A stretch of 64,000 bases of DNA from Streptomyces caniferus (GCF_009811555.1 NZ_BLIN01000007.1:62001-126000), one strand, 5' to 3'; shown: positions 24,557-33,368, counted from the first letter of the stretch. Numbers and translations: made by a program. Notes: generated from the sequence alone by a model not told the origin.

Positions 24557-26045
24557 CGTGATCCTCCAGGGTCGGTGCGGCGGGTGTCGGCCGGCGGGTG
24601 GCTCGGCGGAAGGCGGACAGGCGCTTGCCGGTCTCCAGTGCGCTTCGCGTCGGCGGTGGTGCAGGCTCGGCTGGATGCTCGGCCGGGCTCGACCGCGTGG
24701 CGCCGGGGATCCGGCGCGGCAGCCGCACAGTGCTCCGCGTCGGCTGCGGTGCGGCGGCCGAGTGGTCCGGTGGTGGCTGCACCTCACGGACCGGTGGCGG
24801 CCCGCCGCCCTGCGGAAGGGCCGGAGCACGGCTGGCTGCGGGGGGTGTTGGCGTGTCGTGGGTGAGCCACTGGCGAGGTAGCACGATGCTGGCTCGGGTA
24901 CCGCCAGTGGCGGAGGCGCAGTACGCGATCCTCAAGCCGAAGCGTTCGGCGGAGAGGCGTGCGGCGGCAAGGCCCAGTCGGCTTCCGGAGAGCCTGGTGA
25001 TGTCCAGCGGCTGCTCGAAGTCGACGGTCTCGCGTGCACGGGCCAGGGTCTCTTCGCCCATGGCCAGGCCGCTGTCGTCTACGTGCAGGACCATCGCCGA
25101 GACGGCGTCCTCGCCCGACACCCGCACCCGCGTCGTTGGTGGGCTGAACCGCAGGGCGTTGTCGAGCAGTTCCGCTAGTCCGTGGATCGTGGCAGTGACG
25201 GCCGGCCCGGCGACCGCGACGGGCACCTGGGGCAGAGCCAGCTCAACTCGCGGGTGGTGTTCGCAGGCACCTATCGCTGCCCGCACGACGCGCTCCAGCG
25301 AGACCGGCTTCGCCCACGGCCGTCCCGCTCGGCGGGCGCCGGACAGGGCCAGCAGCCGCTGGGTCAGCAGCCCCGTACTCGACAGCCCCGAATCAAGCGC
25401 CTCAAGGTCCGCGCGCACGTCCTCCCGGCGAATCGGCGCGGAACCGCTGTCCCAGTAGGGCCTCTTCCGCTCATCGATCTCCCGAAGGTGGTCGGTGATT
25501 GCAGCATGAAGGCGCTGCGCACAGCCCTGCACGATGACCATCGCGGACGTCAGCCGCCGGTGCTCCTGGTGGAGCGTGTGCACCGTCTTGTGGATGACAC
25601 CCCGGAGCGTTTCGTCTGTGGGCAGCAGACCCTGTTCGCCGAGTCGCGCCAGCACGGTGGGCGCCGATGCGCGCTCCCGCAGCTGGTCCACCGCCCAAGG
25701 CAGAACGCGGGCTGCCCGATCGATGTCGTCCTGGAGGCGGCGAAGATCAGCTTCCGATCGCCCCTGGGCGAACTCCGCGCGACGCACCCGCTCCCACGCC
25801 TCATCGCGCTCCCGGCCGACAGAGCGGAGCCGGTGCTGCGCCTCAGCCAGTCCCGCAACCACCAGCACGGTAGAGACGGCAGTGCACCAGGCAACGGCCG
25901 CACGGCCCGGCGACGACAGCATCACGGCGGCAGCGGACGCGGCAGCGACCAGCACGACGACCAGCACGCTGCGCCTCAGCGTCATCTGCGGAGCCCGCCG
26001 GTGGCGCGGCCTACTGGCCTGATCCAGGGGAGGTATCGGGGTCAC
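24546..26045 (-). CDS. cvnA: Conservon sensor kinase-like protein CvnA
   Basis: About 499 aa. Two membrane helices lie near the N-terminus (SVLVVVLVAAASAAAVML and AVAWCTAVSTVLVVAGLA), followed by a coiled-coil region and a HATPase domain with N-box ELLDNALRFSPPTT, G1 VDDSGLAMGEETL and G2 SRLGLAAARLSAERFG. No extracellular sensor domain or clear phospho-acceptor His is visible, as in other CvnA proteins. The C-terminal ~110 residues are Pro/Arg-rich and disordered. Start is uncertain: GTG 26045 with GAGG close upstream is chosen; ATG 25983 in MTLRRSVLV is an alternative. It would anchor the Cvn complex at the membrane. Confidence 0.88.
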   Translation of the reverse strand: MTPIPPLDQASRPRHRRAPQMTLRRSVLVVVLVAAASAAAVMLSSPGRAAVAWCTAVSTVLVVAGLAEAQHRLRSVGRERDEAWERVRRAEFAQGRSEADLRRLQDDIDRAARVLPWAVDQLRERASAPTVLARLGEQGLLPTDETLRGVIHKTVHTLHQEHRRLTSAMVIVQGCAQRLHAAITDHLREIDERKRPYWDSGSAPIRREDVRADLEALDSGLSSTGLLTQRLLALSGARRAGRPWAKPVSLERVVRAAIGACEHHPRVELALPQVPVAVAGPAVTATIHGLAELLDNALRFSPPTTRVRVSGEDAVSAMVLHVDDSGLAMGEETLARARETVDFEQPLDITRLSGSRLGLAAARLSAERFGLRIAYCASATGGTRASIVLPRQWLTHDTPTPPAASRAPALPQGGGPPPVREVQPPPDHSAAAPQPTRSTVRLPRRIPGATRSSPAEHPAEPAPPPTRSALETGKRLSAFRRATRRPTPAAPTLEDHGEY

Positions 26046-26107
26046 AAGTCCTCGCGGAGAAAGGAGAGATGGAATGGCAGGAACACGGTCGTGCCGCACT
26101 GCCGGGA

Positions 26108-26206
26108 CTAGAGGTGAAGGCGGCCGACGAGCTGGGCGACGAGGCGACACGCCTCGGTGATGGCCGGAGCTGCCTGGCCATGCGCCAGCTGAAAGCCGAA
26201 CACCAC
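26108..26206 (-). CDS. Possible 32-aa peptide before cvnA
   Basis: A short frame starting at GTG 26206, 2 nt after the stop of the 30-aa membrane peptide, and ending 62 bp before cvnA. Third-position GC is high (about 26 of 32). The product ends ITEACRLVAQLVGRLHL. There is no good ribosome-binding site. It may be a real micro-gene of the operon or a shadow. Confidence 0.25.
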   Translation of the reverse strand: MVFGFQLAHGQAAPAITEACRLVAQLVGRLHL

Positions 26207-26208
26207 GG

Positions 26209-26301
26209 CTACAGCGCCGGCCCTCCCCGCAGCCTCTGGCCGCGGATCAGCACCACCATCACCACTCCCAGCACCACGACCGCGGGTACAGTCAGGCGCA
26301 T
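26209..26301 (-). CDS. 30-aa single-pass membrane peptide
   Basis: ATG 26301 overlaps the stop of the upstream 154-aa gene by 10 nt. The peptide is one hydrophobic helix with a basic tail: PAVVVLGVVMVVLIRGQRLR. Codon third positions are almost all G/C. Position and composition support a real small membrane protein between the upstream genes and the conservon, perhaps a partner of the membrane-bound CvnA. Function unknown. Confidence 0.55.
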   Translation of the reverse strand: MRLTVPAVVVLGVVMVVLIRGQRLRGGPAL

Positions 26302-26756
26302 GCCGCCGCAGCCAGCCGACGAGCGGAACTGACGCGCATCATCCGGTCCGCCAACGGCACAAGGTCGGTGAGGTGCCGCGGATCGGACGGGAGCAGCCAC
26401 AGTCGGCCATCGCAGCCACCGCGGTGACGATCGTCGACGGGGCAGGAAAGATCCCGCCCCCGAACCCCCAGCCGCTCGCCCTCCAGGCTGTGTCGGCACT
26501 CTGCGGCCACCGGCGCGTAGAGCCGTCGGTGCCGCGGGCAGCACAGGACCGGGCCCACAGGCTCACCGTCGCAAAGGAGGGCCTCCAGGGCCGGAAGCCC
26601 TGGCTGCAAGCCAAGCGGCAAGATGGCCCAATCCAGTTGGGCCAGCGGATCGGGGAGCGGCATCTCGGTCAACTGCACCCACCACGAGTACGAAGTGACC
26701 GAGATGGCGCGGCGCGGGGCACGAACGGCATCCGTGACGGTGATCACCGGTGACAT
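26292..26756 (-). CDS. Hypothetical protein
   Basis: 154 aa, not recognised. ATG 26756 overlaps the preceding gene by 13 nt. It contains SYSWWVQLTEMPLPDPLAQL, then CCPRHRRLYAPVA and a Cys in LSCPVDDRHRGG, so might bind metal through CCP-H and C residues, but this is weak. There is no membrane segment. It is part of the overlapping chain feeding into the conservon. Function unknown. Confidence 0.6.
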   Translation of the reverse strand: MSPVITVTDAVRAPRRAISVTSYSWWVQLTEMPLPDPLAQLDWAILPLGLQPGLPALEALLCDGEPVGPVLCCPRHRRLYAPVAAECRHSLEGERLGVRGRDLSCPVDDRHRGGCDGRLWLLPSDPRHLTDLVPLADRMMRVSSARRLAAAACA

Positions 26757-27253
26757 AGCCACCTCACGCCGCGCGACGTGCTTTCCCACAGACTTGCCCA
26801 ACGGCCTGACATGGGGGGAAAGAGTCCCTTCTGCGTCTCGGAATGGTCCGATCGCGATGGGGGGCCGAAAGCCTGCGGGGTGAGGTCCCGTTCGTCGCGC
26901 GCCGCCCAAGCCATAAGGCATTGGGCAGCCTCGGCCAGGCGCACGAGATGGATGCGTGACCCTATGTAGTCGTGCGGCACCATCTGACGTTGCACCGATC
27001 GTGCCGAGGCAACTGCCTTTTGTAGCGCGGGTATGCGCCGACGCCATCGCGGCATGAGTTGTCGGTCCAACCGCGCGATATGGACGTGAAGCCGGGCTAC
27101 CAGATCGTCCACGTCGGGCTGGTAGTCAGGCAGCAGTGCCGATCCGCCCAGCACGAGCGCCACGGTCTCTGCCGCAGCGCGCACCTCGTCACGATGAGGC
27201 GGCCTTCCGGGCCGTACGAACTGGCTCGCGTACTGCCGCTTCGAGATCCTCAC
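26744..27253 (-). CDS. Hypothetical helical protein (DUF6415-like layout)
   Basis: 169 aa. The GTG at 27253 overlaps the HATPase-gene stop (GTGA) and has AGGAAGA upstream. Helices VDDLVARLHVHIARLDRQLM and HLVRLAEAAQCLMAWAARDE with an Arg-rich segment between them have the same layout as the DUF6415-like protein at 13953-14402, though sequence similarity is faint. No catalytic motif. Function unknown. Confidence 0.6.
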   Translation of the reverse strand: MRISKRQYASQFVRPGRPPHRDEVRAAAETVALVLGGSALLPDYQPDVDDLVARLHVHIARLDRQLMPRWRRRIPALQKAVASARSVQRQMVPHDYIGSRIHLVRLAEAAQCLMAWAARDERDLTPQAFGPPSRSDHSETQKGLFPPMSGRWASLWESTSRGVRWLCHR

Positions 27254-27681
27254 TCTTCCTCCCTGCGGATGCAGCGGGGGAGGCTCATCGCGAGCCAGAC
27301 GGTCTTTCCAGCGTCGTCCTGGGCAGTGGTGAACCACCACCGGTCAGCGATGGCGCCGACGAGCATCAGACCGCGGCCGGACTCGTCATCGGCGTCGCTT
27401 CTCCGGGGTTGCAGGCCGACATCGGACGGGTCCGTCACGCTGATGACCAGTTCGTCCGTGGTGCACCAAGCTGTCATTGCCACTGTGTCCTGCCCACCCG
27501 AGCAGCCGTGCAGTACGGCATTCGTCACAAGCTCACTCGTGGCCAGCACCGCGGGTTCCATCAGCGGCGCCAAATCCCAGGCGATGAGCTGCTCGCGCAG
27601 TTGGCGGCGCGCATTGGAGACCGACGCCAGCTCTGCCGGGAATTCTGTCCGCAGGATGGATCTGGACTGTTCCCGGATCAC
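27250..27681 (-). CDS. HATPase (anti-sigma-factor-like) ATP-binding protein
   Basis: About 143 aa with a GHKL fold: N-box LATSELVTNAVLHG, G1-like VTDPSDVG, and G2 ESGRGLMLVGAIADRWWF. This is the RsbW/SpoIIAB-like HATPase common in Streptomyces, which binds ATP and often titrates sigma or anti-anti-sigma factors. The frame is open to an ATG at 27891 (213 aa), but the first 70 codons do not resemble the family, so GTG 27681 is chosen. It heads the minus-strand chain running into the conservon, divergent from the TPR regulator at 28020. Confidence 0.75.
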   Translation of the reverse strand: MIREQSRSILRTEFPAELASVSNARRQLREQLIAWDLAPLMEPAVLATSELVTNAVLHGCSGGQDTVAMTAWCTTDELVISVTDPSDVGLQPRRSDADDESGRGLMLVGAIADRWWFTTAQDDAGKTVWLAMSLPRCIRREEE

Positions 27682-28019
27682 GGGACAGGCCGACTTCCCT
27701 GGCGCTCGTCTCCGGAATAGCCCCGAGCGCAGCAGCCGTACACCATGGGCAGGCGTTGCGCTGTCACGATGCTGAGCGACACGGAACGCGTTGCGGACGG
27801 TCAGCACGAAGTCGCCTCCGTAGGTCGAAGTTCGAAGCAGCTCACGGGCCAGCCCCTCGGGGCGGGCGCCCCAAACGAGGAGCCCATTCACTCGGAGGCC
27901 GGATGTGGAACCAGGACACAGCGAGTCGGCGCCCTGCCGGCAGGGGGCGACGGCGCGAATATCGCGAACTTCTCGGAGTGAGTGCGAAAATCCGCGAATT
28001 CACGCCTGGCGGTGCAGTC

Positions 28020-29474
28020 ATGACTTACCGTCTGTCTGTGAGCACCGTTCGCAATGCTCCAGGTGAGCACTCCAACTCGGGGAAACGGGAACCTAATCGC
28101 GCTTTGGCGGAGGCCCTCCGCCAGGCTGGCTGGTCGCCGCGAGAGCTGATGCGTGTACTCAATCCGCGTCTGACCGCGGTCGGTGAACCTGCCTTGCACC
28201 TCACAGCTTCACAGGGCTGGTTGGCGGGCGGGCGACCGAGATCTCAGACGGTGCGACGGCTGACCGTCACCGCGCTCAGTGAAGCTGCGGGGATCCCGTA
28301 CACCGTCGCCGGTCTCTGGGGCGATCAGCGCAACGGGAAGGAAGCCGAGAGAGGCGCCACCGACGACCTGCTCGGGCGCCGCTCGCTAGACGACGTTCTG
28401 GCCTCCGCCGCGGCCTGGACCGCAGCGGATCCGCGCGACCAGGCCAGTGCCAAGCCGGCTAGCGAGGAGCAGCTCTTCGGTGCGGTCTGGGACGCAACCC
28501 ACCAGGCTGCTTCTCAGCCGCGCCTTGGCCCGGGAACGGACCAGGTCCTTCCTCCGATGATGGATGTGCTTGAAGGCCACCTTCGGGGGCTGCGTCGCCT
28601 GGATGACACGGCGGGTGGTGGAGCCTTGCCTCAGCGCTACGTGCGAACCGAATTGCTCGGCGTCCTGGACCTGTTGCGTAACAGTCGTTACACGCCTGAG
28701 ATTCGCCTGCGCCTGCTCACCACGGCCAGTGGCTTGTCGCAACTCGCCGGTTGGATGGCATTCGACGCCGATCTATCTGCCCCCGCGCAGCGTTATCAGC
28801 TGTTCGCCATCCGTCTTGCTCGCGCAGCTAACGACAGCAATGGTGCCGCCAATGTCCTGGGCATGCTGGCCTATCAGCATGCGGCCACCGGCAAGCCTTC
28901 CTCCGCACTGCGTTTTGCGGAGGCCGCAGTTGAGCACACTGCTGGAAGCGCCCCCACCGTGCGTGCGCGAGCCCTCGGCCGCCTGGCCACTGCTCATGCT
29001 GCTGCGGGCGATATGCGCGCTTTCCGTAGTGTCACTGACCAGTGTCGTGTACTGCTGGACCACCGTAGAGACGATGACCCTCCATCGTTGTACTACTTCA
29101 CAGCAGAGCAGGTGGCAGCTGAGTCAGGGCATGCCTTGGTGGAACTCGCTGCGGCGAACCCTGCCCAGGCGCGACGCCTCCTCGCAGAGGCCACGGACTT
29201 GCTCACACCCTTGACGGACCACGGGGCGAACAGTGGGTATCCGCGCTCTGCGTTGCTGCACGGCATACACCTGGCCCGAGCCCACCTTCTCCGCCGAGAC
29301 TCGGAGACCACTGTCGGGACACTGCTTCACCTGGCTGGTCGTGTCCCCGACGTGCAGTCGATCCGTTGCCGCAATCTGCTGAGTCGAATTCGACGCCAGG
29401 TCGGCAGCCGCGTCCAGTCAGGGGCATGCGCTGATGCGCTCGTAGCGGTGGACAGGGCACTATCGGCTACATGA
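28020..29474 (+). CDS. TPR-containing regulator-like protein
   Basis: 484 aa. The N-terminal ~90 residues contain a helical DNA-binding-like unit (ALAEALRQAGWSPRELMRVL, then LTASQGWLAGGRPR, then VAGLWG), reminiscent of the start of NsdA-type Streptomyces regulators. The rest is a TPR-like helical array (RLARAANDSNGAANVLGMLA, RALGRLATAHAAAGDMRAF). Its third-position GC is visibly lower than its neighbours, suggesting recent transfer. ATG 28020 is chosen; the ribosome-binding site is weak and GTG 28038 is an alternative. It is coupled to the GNAT by ATGA. A developmental or antibiotic regulatory role is inference. Confidence 0.68.
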   Translation: MTYRLSVSTVRNAPGEHSNSGKREPNRALAEALRQAGWSPRELMRVLNPRLTAVGEPALHLTASQGWLAGGRPRSQTVRRLTVTALSEAAGIPYTVAGLWGDQRNGKEAERGATDDLLGRRSLDDVLASAAAWTAADPRDQASAKPASEEQLFGAVWDATHQAASQPRLGPGTDQVLPPMMDVLEGHLRGLRRLDDTAGGGALPQRYVRTELLGVLDLLRNSRYTPEIRLRLLTTASGLSQLAGWMAFDADLSAPAQRYQLFAIRLARAANDSNGAANVLGMLAYQHAATGKPSSALRFAEAAVEHTAGSAPTVRARALGRLATAHAAAGDMRAFRSVTDQCRVLLDHRRDDDPPSLYYFTAEQVAAESGHALVELAAANPAQARRLLAEATDLLTPLTDHGANSGYPRSALLHGIHLARAHLLRRDSETTVGTLLHLAGRVPDVQSIRCRNLLSRIRRQVGSRVQSGACADALVAVDRALSAT

Positions 29475-30001
29475 CGTTCCTCAGCACTGCTCGGCCGTGC
29501 CAGACGGGCACCTCGTCCCTGACGGCCATTTCCTATGGTGATCCCGAAGCCCGGCGCCTGACACGAGCGCTCCACGCCGAGCAGGTTGCTGTCTACGGAT
29601 TCGCTGATGACCCTGATGACACTCCAGCAAGTCACTTTGTGTTGCCACAGGGCCTCTTTGTCATAGCCAGGTGTGACGATTCGCCAGAGGCCGTCGGCTG
29701 CGGGGGCTGGCGGCTGCTCTCGCCGGATACAGCAGAGATCAAGCGTATGTACGTGACGCAAGCGGGCAGAGGCAGAGGAATAGGACGGCGAATTCTGGAA
29801 CATCTGGAGTCGCAGGCAGTCTCTCGTGGCGTGATCCGAATGGTCCTGGAAACGGGGGTTCGGAACGACGCGGCGCTCGCCCTGTATCGAAGCTGCGGAT
29901 ATCAACCCTGCCCGTCGTACGTTCCAGGTAGAGACTCAAGGGTAAATCGCGCTATGACCAAGTCCTTGCCTCTCTCCCCTTCGACAGTGAGTGCTCAGTA
30001 A
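29471..30001 (+). CDS. GNAT acetyltransferase
   Basis: 176 aa with acetyl-CoA-binding motif A IKRMYVTQAGRGRGIGRRIL (Q/RxxGxG/A pattern) and motif B RMVLETGVRNDAALALYRSC. Substrate unknown. ATG 29471 overlaps the TPR regulator stop (ATGA), so both come from one transcript. Codon use is as relaxed as in its partner. Confidence 0.85.
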   Translation: MTFLSTARPCQTGTSSLTAISYGDPEARRLTRALHAEQVAVYGFADDPDDTPASHFVLPQGLFVIARCDDSPEAVGCGGWRLLSPDTAEIKRMYVTQAGRGRGIGRRILEHLESQAVSRGVIRMVLETGVRNDAALALYRSCGYQPCPSYVPGRDSRVNRAMTKSLPLSPSTVSAQ

Positions 30002-30314
30002 CAGTCCGCAGGCCCGCTGTCTCCAAGCTCGCGTCTGCCGACGGTGCACTGGGTTCTGGAGGACTTCGCATCGGTTACCAGCAGTAGGTAACCCTGCTGT
30101 TGCCGTCGGTGCGTCGCACTGCACGCTTCTCAAGTCGCCGGCCGCACATGCCCCGGATACCCCTACGCAGCACCTGTTGCGGGTCGAGGGGGGCGTTCTC
30201 GGAGCGCTCGACGGTGAACTGCCACACCGCCTGCTCGATCCCACGCTGCATAGCCGCCATCCTGGCTCAGCTACGGTTCGCCGCTACGTGATGGAGCCGG
30301 CGCCTGGCAGAGCG
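30002..30314. other. Intergenic stretch without recognised gene
   Basis: 313 bp after the GNAT. Several short frames overlap on both strands but none has a good start, codon bias or recognisable product. It is probably degraded DNA at the left border of the insertion-rich region. Confidence 0.4.
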
Positions 30315-30344
30315 TTCCAGCCGAGTGCGTCCACTCGGCTGGAA
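30315..30344. terminator. Strong hairpin terminator
   Basis: A perfect 13-bp stem, TTCCAGCCGAGTG (30315-30327) with CACTCGGCTGGAA (30332-30344), and a 4-nt loop CGTC. It lies between the GNAT and the IS1380 copy and could stop transcripts from either side. Confidence 0.65.
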
Positions 30345-30398
30345 AAGACCAGGCCCTTCTCAACGAAGTTGTGCAGCAATGTGCAACCGCAATAGGGC

Positions 30399-31970
30399 CT
30401 AGCCTCGGGATTTCATGAGGCTGGTTGTCCGAGGGGCGGCTATAGACACGAGGAGTGCCTCTGACCTGCGACGATGGACTTGTCTAGGATCCAGATTCGT
30501 TTGGGAAGAGGCACTCCTCAGGTGAAGAAGCGTATCGGGTCGTACCCGTCTGTCCGTGCCGAGAGCGGTGGTCGTGGCCTGCATGATCCGGGCAAGATCC
30601 TGCTGGACGTGGCGCTCGCGGTCGCGCTGGGCGGGGACTGCCTGGCCGATGTCGAGGTGCTGCGGGCCGAGCCGGCGGTGGTCGGCCCGGTGGCCTCCGA
30701 CCCGACCGTCTCCCGTCTCATCGACACTCTCGCCGCGTCCCGCCCGAAAGCCCTGGCCGCGCTCCAGTCCGCACGTTCCCAAGTGCGGACGCGGGTCTGG
30801 GGGCTGCCCGGGGCGAGAAGTCCGGCCGCCGACGGCCAGGTGATCGTGGACATCGACGGCGTGCTGGTCCTCGCGCACTCCGAGAAACAGGACGCCACCG
30901 CGACCTGGAAGAAGACCTTCGGCCATCATCCGCTTGTCGCGTTCGTCGACCACGGCCAGACCGGGTCCGGAACCGGTGGCCGCCCTGCTGCGGCCCGGCA
31001 ACGCGGGCTCCAACACCGCTGCCGACCATATCGAGACCGCTCAACTCGCCCTGGACCAGCTGCCCAAAGCATTGCGGCGGGGACGGGGAACGCTGATCCG
31101 GGCCGACTCCGGCGGCGGCACCCACGCCTTCCTCGACTGGCTCTCCAAGCCGGGCCGGTGGCTGTCGTATTCCGTCGGAATGACAATCACCGATGCCGTC
31201 CACCAGGCCGTGCTGAAGATCCCGAAGAAGGCGTGGACGCCGGCCTACGACGCGGGAGGCACCGAGAGGCCCGGCGCCTGGGTCGCGGAGATCACCGACA
31301 TGCCCGACCTCTCCGCCTGGCCCAAGGGAATGCGGCTGATCGTCCGCAAGGAACGCCCCCACCCCGGCGCCCAGCTGCGCTTCACCGACCTCGACGGACT
31401 GCGGCTGACCTGCTTCGCAACCAACACCCAAGGCGGCCAGCTCGCCGACCTGGAACTGCGTCACCGCAGACGGGCCCGCTGCGAGGACCGCATCCGAAAC
31501 GCCCGTGACACCGGCCTGCGCAACCTGCCCCTGCACGACACAGCCCAGAACCGGATCTGGCTGGAGACCGTCTCCCTCGCACTCGACCTTCTCGCCTGGC
31601 TGCCGATGCTCGCCCTGACCGGCAAGACCCGCCGCTGGGAACCCAAGAAGCTCCGCCTGCGCCTGTTCTCCGCCGCCGCACAGCTCGTGAACACCGGACG
31701 CCGCCACTGGCTCCGCTTCACCGCCCGATGGCCCTGGAGCGACGTCATCACCCACGCGATCGACAGGCTCCACACCCTCCCGAACCCTGGTTGACCAGCC
31801 ACTTCGACCGCCCCGGCAACCCGCACCACCACATCGGAGAATGGAACCCGGCGCCCACCCGACGCGACAGTCGGACCGCCGGCCTGTCCGAGCTCCGGAG
31901 AGGACGCACCACACAGGCAAAGAGCCCTCATCAAGAAACCGACGGGGGCTCATGAACGATCGAGGCTAGG
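30399..31970 (+). mobile_element. IS1380-family insertion sequence
   Basis: The ends are inverted repeats: CCTAGCCTCG then 5 nt then TCATGA at 30399, and the same pattern read from 31970 on the other strand. The 1572-bp element contains one transposase frame with a frameshift. I could not see a target-site duplication in the flanks. Confidence 0.88.
30474..31794 (+). pseudogene. IS1380 transposase, frameshifted
   Basis: The first part (30474 to ~30960) reads as the N-terminal half with DPTVSRLIDTLAASRPKAL and the DDE segment VIVDIDGVLVLAHSEKQDA. The frame then shifts near HGQTGSG, and the second part continues VAALLRPGNAGSNTAADHIE, RADSGGGTHAFLDWL and the C-terminus to 31794. The expected junction DHG-DG-GEPVAAL is disturbed by a change equal to +1 (two bases lost or one gained). 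The element is therefore probably not autonomous unless frameshifting occurs. Confidence 0.85.
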
Positions 31971-32368
31971 CAGCGTGACCAGGCGTCATGACAGCGCGAA
32001 AATGATCGAACTGGCTTGTGGGATTGAGGAGATGGGCTGCCGCCAGTTGGTGGCAAGCAGGGCGTGGTCGACACTGTCGCCCAGTGACTCCGCGACGAGG
32101 GCGCGGACTCTTGCTCCCGACCGGATAGGTGAGGTGGGAGTCTGTCGCAATCCATCAGCCTGGCATTCGCCCACGGCAGACGAGAAAGAGCCCCAAGGGA
32201 CTGGAACCTCCTCCGGGAGCATGTCAATGTACAACGTCCCGGAAAACACCAGGTCAGCGAGGGTATGAGAGGTTCCGGGTCGACCAACAGACAGGTCGAC
32301 CGTGACGGCAGCCCGTACCCCTGCGCTGGTCGGTCTCGTCCCCGAGGCCCCGACCCAAGGAGCCCCAC
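31971..32368. other. Region between IS1380 and membrane wHTH gene
   Basis: 398 bp with no convincing gene. Near its right end two 8-bp palindromes GGTCGACC lie at 32278-32285 and 32294-32301, 16 bp apart, about 70 bp before the next gene. They may be operator half-sites. Confidence 0.4.
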
Positions 32369-32737
32369 CTGTCGAATGCTGCCCTCAGATCCGCCCGCTT
32401 CACTGCCCCCGTCCTCTTGGCCCTTGGCGCCCTGAACGCGTGGACCGCGCACCAGCGAGAGGACTACGGTGCCCTTTCCACGGCATTGTGTCTCTGCGTC
32501 TGCGCGGCTGGGCTGTTCGGCGAGGACCTGGTACAACGTGGCTACCGTCGCGATCGAGCGGTCCTCGCGCACATCGCGATGCATCCCGGAGCCGCAACGC
32601 GGCACGTTGCCCGAGCCGTTGGTGCTTCACAACGAGTCGTGGCCCGCAACCTCGACCGACTCACCGACGACGGGCTCCTGGTGGTCGTCTCGGACGGCGC
32701 GACTTCCGCTCTCCGGTCGTACCGGCTGGCCTCCTGA
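32369..32737 (+). CDS. Small membrane-anchored winged-helix protein
   Basis: About 122 aa. Two N-terminal hydrophobic helices (RFTAPVLLALGALNAW and LSTALCLCVCAAGLFG) are followed by a MarR-like winged helix: AVLAHIAMHPGAATRHVARA, VGASQRVVARNLDRLTDDGL and a wing ending in SYRLAS. The best ribosome-binding site, AAGGAG with 6-nt spacing, points to a CTG start codon at 32369; TTG 32417 would remove the first helix. It lies 0.4 kb upstream of excisionase and integrase genes and probably belongs to that element. It is followed by a hairpin terminator. Confidence 0.6.
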   Translation: MSNAALRSARFTAPVLLALGALNAWTAHQREDYGALSTALCLCVCAAGLFGEDLVQRGYRRDRAVLAHIAMHPGAATRHVARAVGASQRVVARNLDRLTDDGLLVVVSDGATSALRSYRLAS

Positions 32738-32792
32738 GCTTCGTGCGCTAGGAACGGTCCGTGAACTTCCTGTGCGGGCGCGCAACATAAAC

Positions 32793-32825
32793 CACGATCG
32801 CCGGTTGGCCAAACCGGCGATCGTG
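32793..32825. terminator. Strong hairpin terminator
   Basis: A perfect 14-bp stem, CACGATCGCCGGTT (32793-32806) with AACCGGCGATCGTG (32812-32825), around a 5-nt loop. It lies 56 bp after the membrane winged-helix gene. Being symmetric it could act on both strands. Confidence 0.75.
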
Positions 32826-33155
32826 ACGATCATTGAGGGTGTTCGCAGCGGCTGTGCTTGGCGGTGGAGCCCTTGCGGACGCAGTCGGTAGTGCCGCAAG
32901 ACGCAAGGAGCTAATGAGCGGCCCCCGCCTGCGGCTTCCCTGAAATCCGCAGCGCTGTTCGCTGAAAGACAGCGATGCCTCCGCCGAGTCGGCGTGGGCT
33001 CCCGGCGTTGTTGATCCCGTTCTGTCGCCCCGCGCGCTCCTTCGCAAGGAACACCACTTGATGTGCCGATCCGCGATACCCCCTGCCCTGATTCGATCGC
33101 TCAGCTGTCTGCATGGGCGCCTGTCGTCACGTCGTGCGAATCGGAACTGACGATT
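32826..33155. other. Upstream region of the excisionase gene
   Basis: 330 bp with no recognised gene. It is less GC-rich towards the right end, matching the excisionase and integrase genes that follow, and presumably carries their promoter. Confidence 0.35.
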
Positions 33156-33344
33156 GTGACTCCACGAAGCATGCTGACCGCAAAAGAGGCGGCAGATTTC
33201 CTGAACGTGTCCCTGACGTGGATATATCGCGATGCGCCGAAGCTGGGGCTAACTGGATACAAATTCGGCCGCGGGAAGAATGCCAAACTGCGATTTAAGT
33301 ACAGTGAAGTCATGAAATGGCTTGAGCAGCAGAAGATTCACTGA
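33156..33344 (+). CDS. Excisionase-like HTH (HTH_17) protein
   Basis: About 62 aa. MLTAKEAADFLNVSLTWIYR followed by KFGRGKNAKLRFKYSEVMKW is the winged MerR/AlpA-like fold of recombination directionality factors. GTG 33156 has GGAA upstream; ATG 33171 is an alternative. It lies 24 bp before the integrase, the usual arrangement for xis-int of actinobacterial integrative elements. It would direct excision of the element. Base composition is less GC-rich than the host genes. Confidence 0.82.
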   Translation: MTPRSMLTAKEAADFLNVSLTWIYRDAPKLGLTGYKFGRGKNAKLRFKYSEVMKWLEQQKIH

Positions 33345-33368
33345 CGCGCCAAAAGACTAGACCTAGGA

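Noticed and set aside
26069..26332. An 87-codon plus-strand frame upstream of cvnA
   Set aside because: It overlaps the better supported 30-aa membrane peptide on the other strand and has no family resemblance.
30002..30398. Possible transposase remnant left of the IS1380 copy
   Set aside because: Frames on both strands are short and show no transposase motif; only the hairpin is clear.
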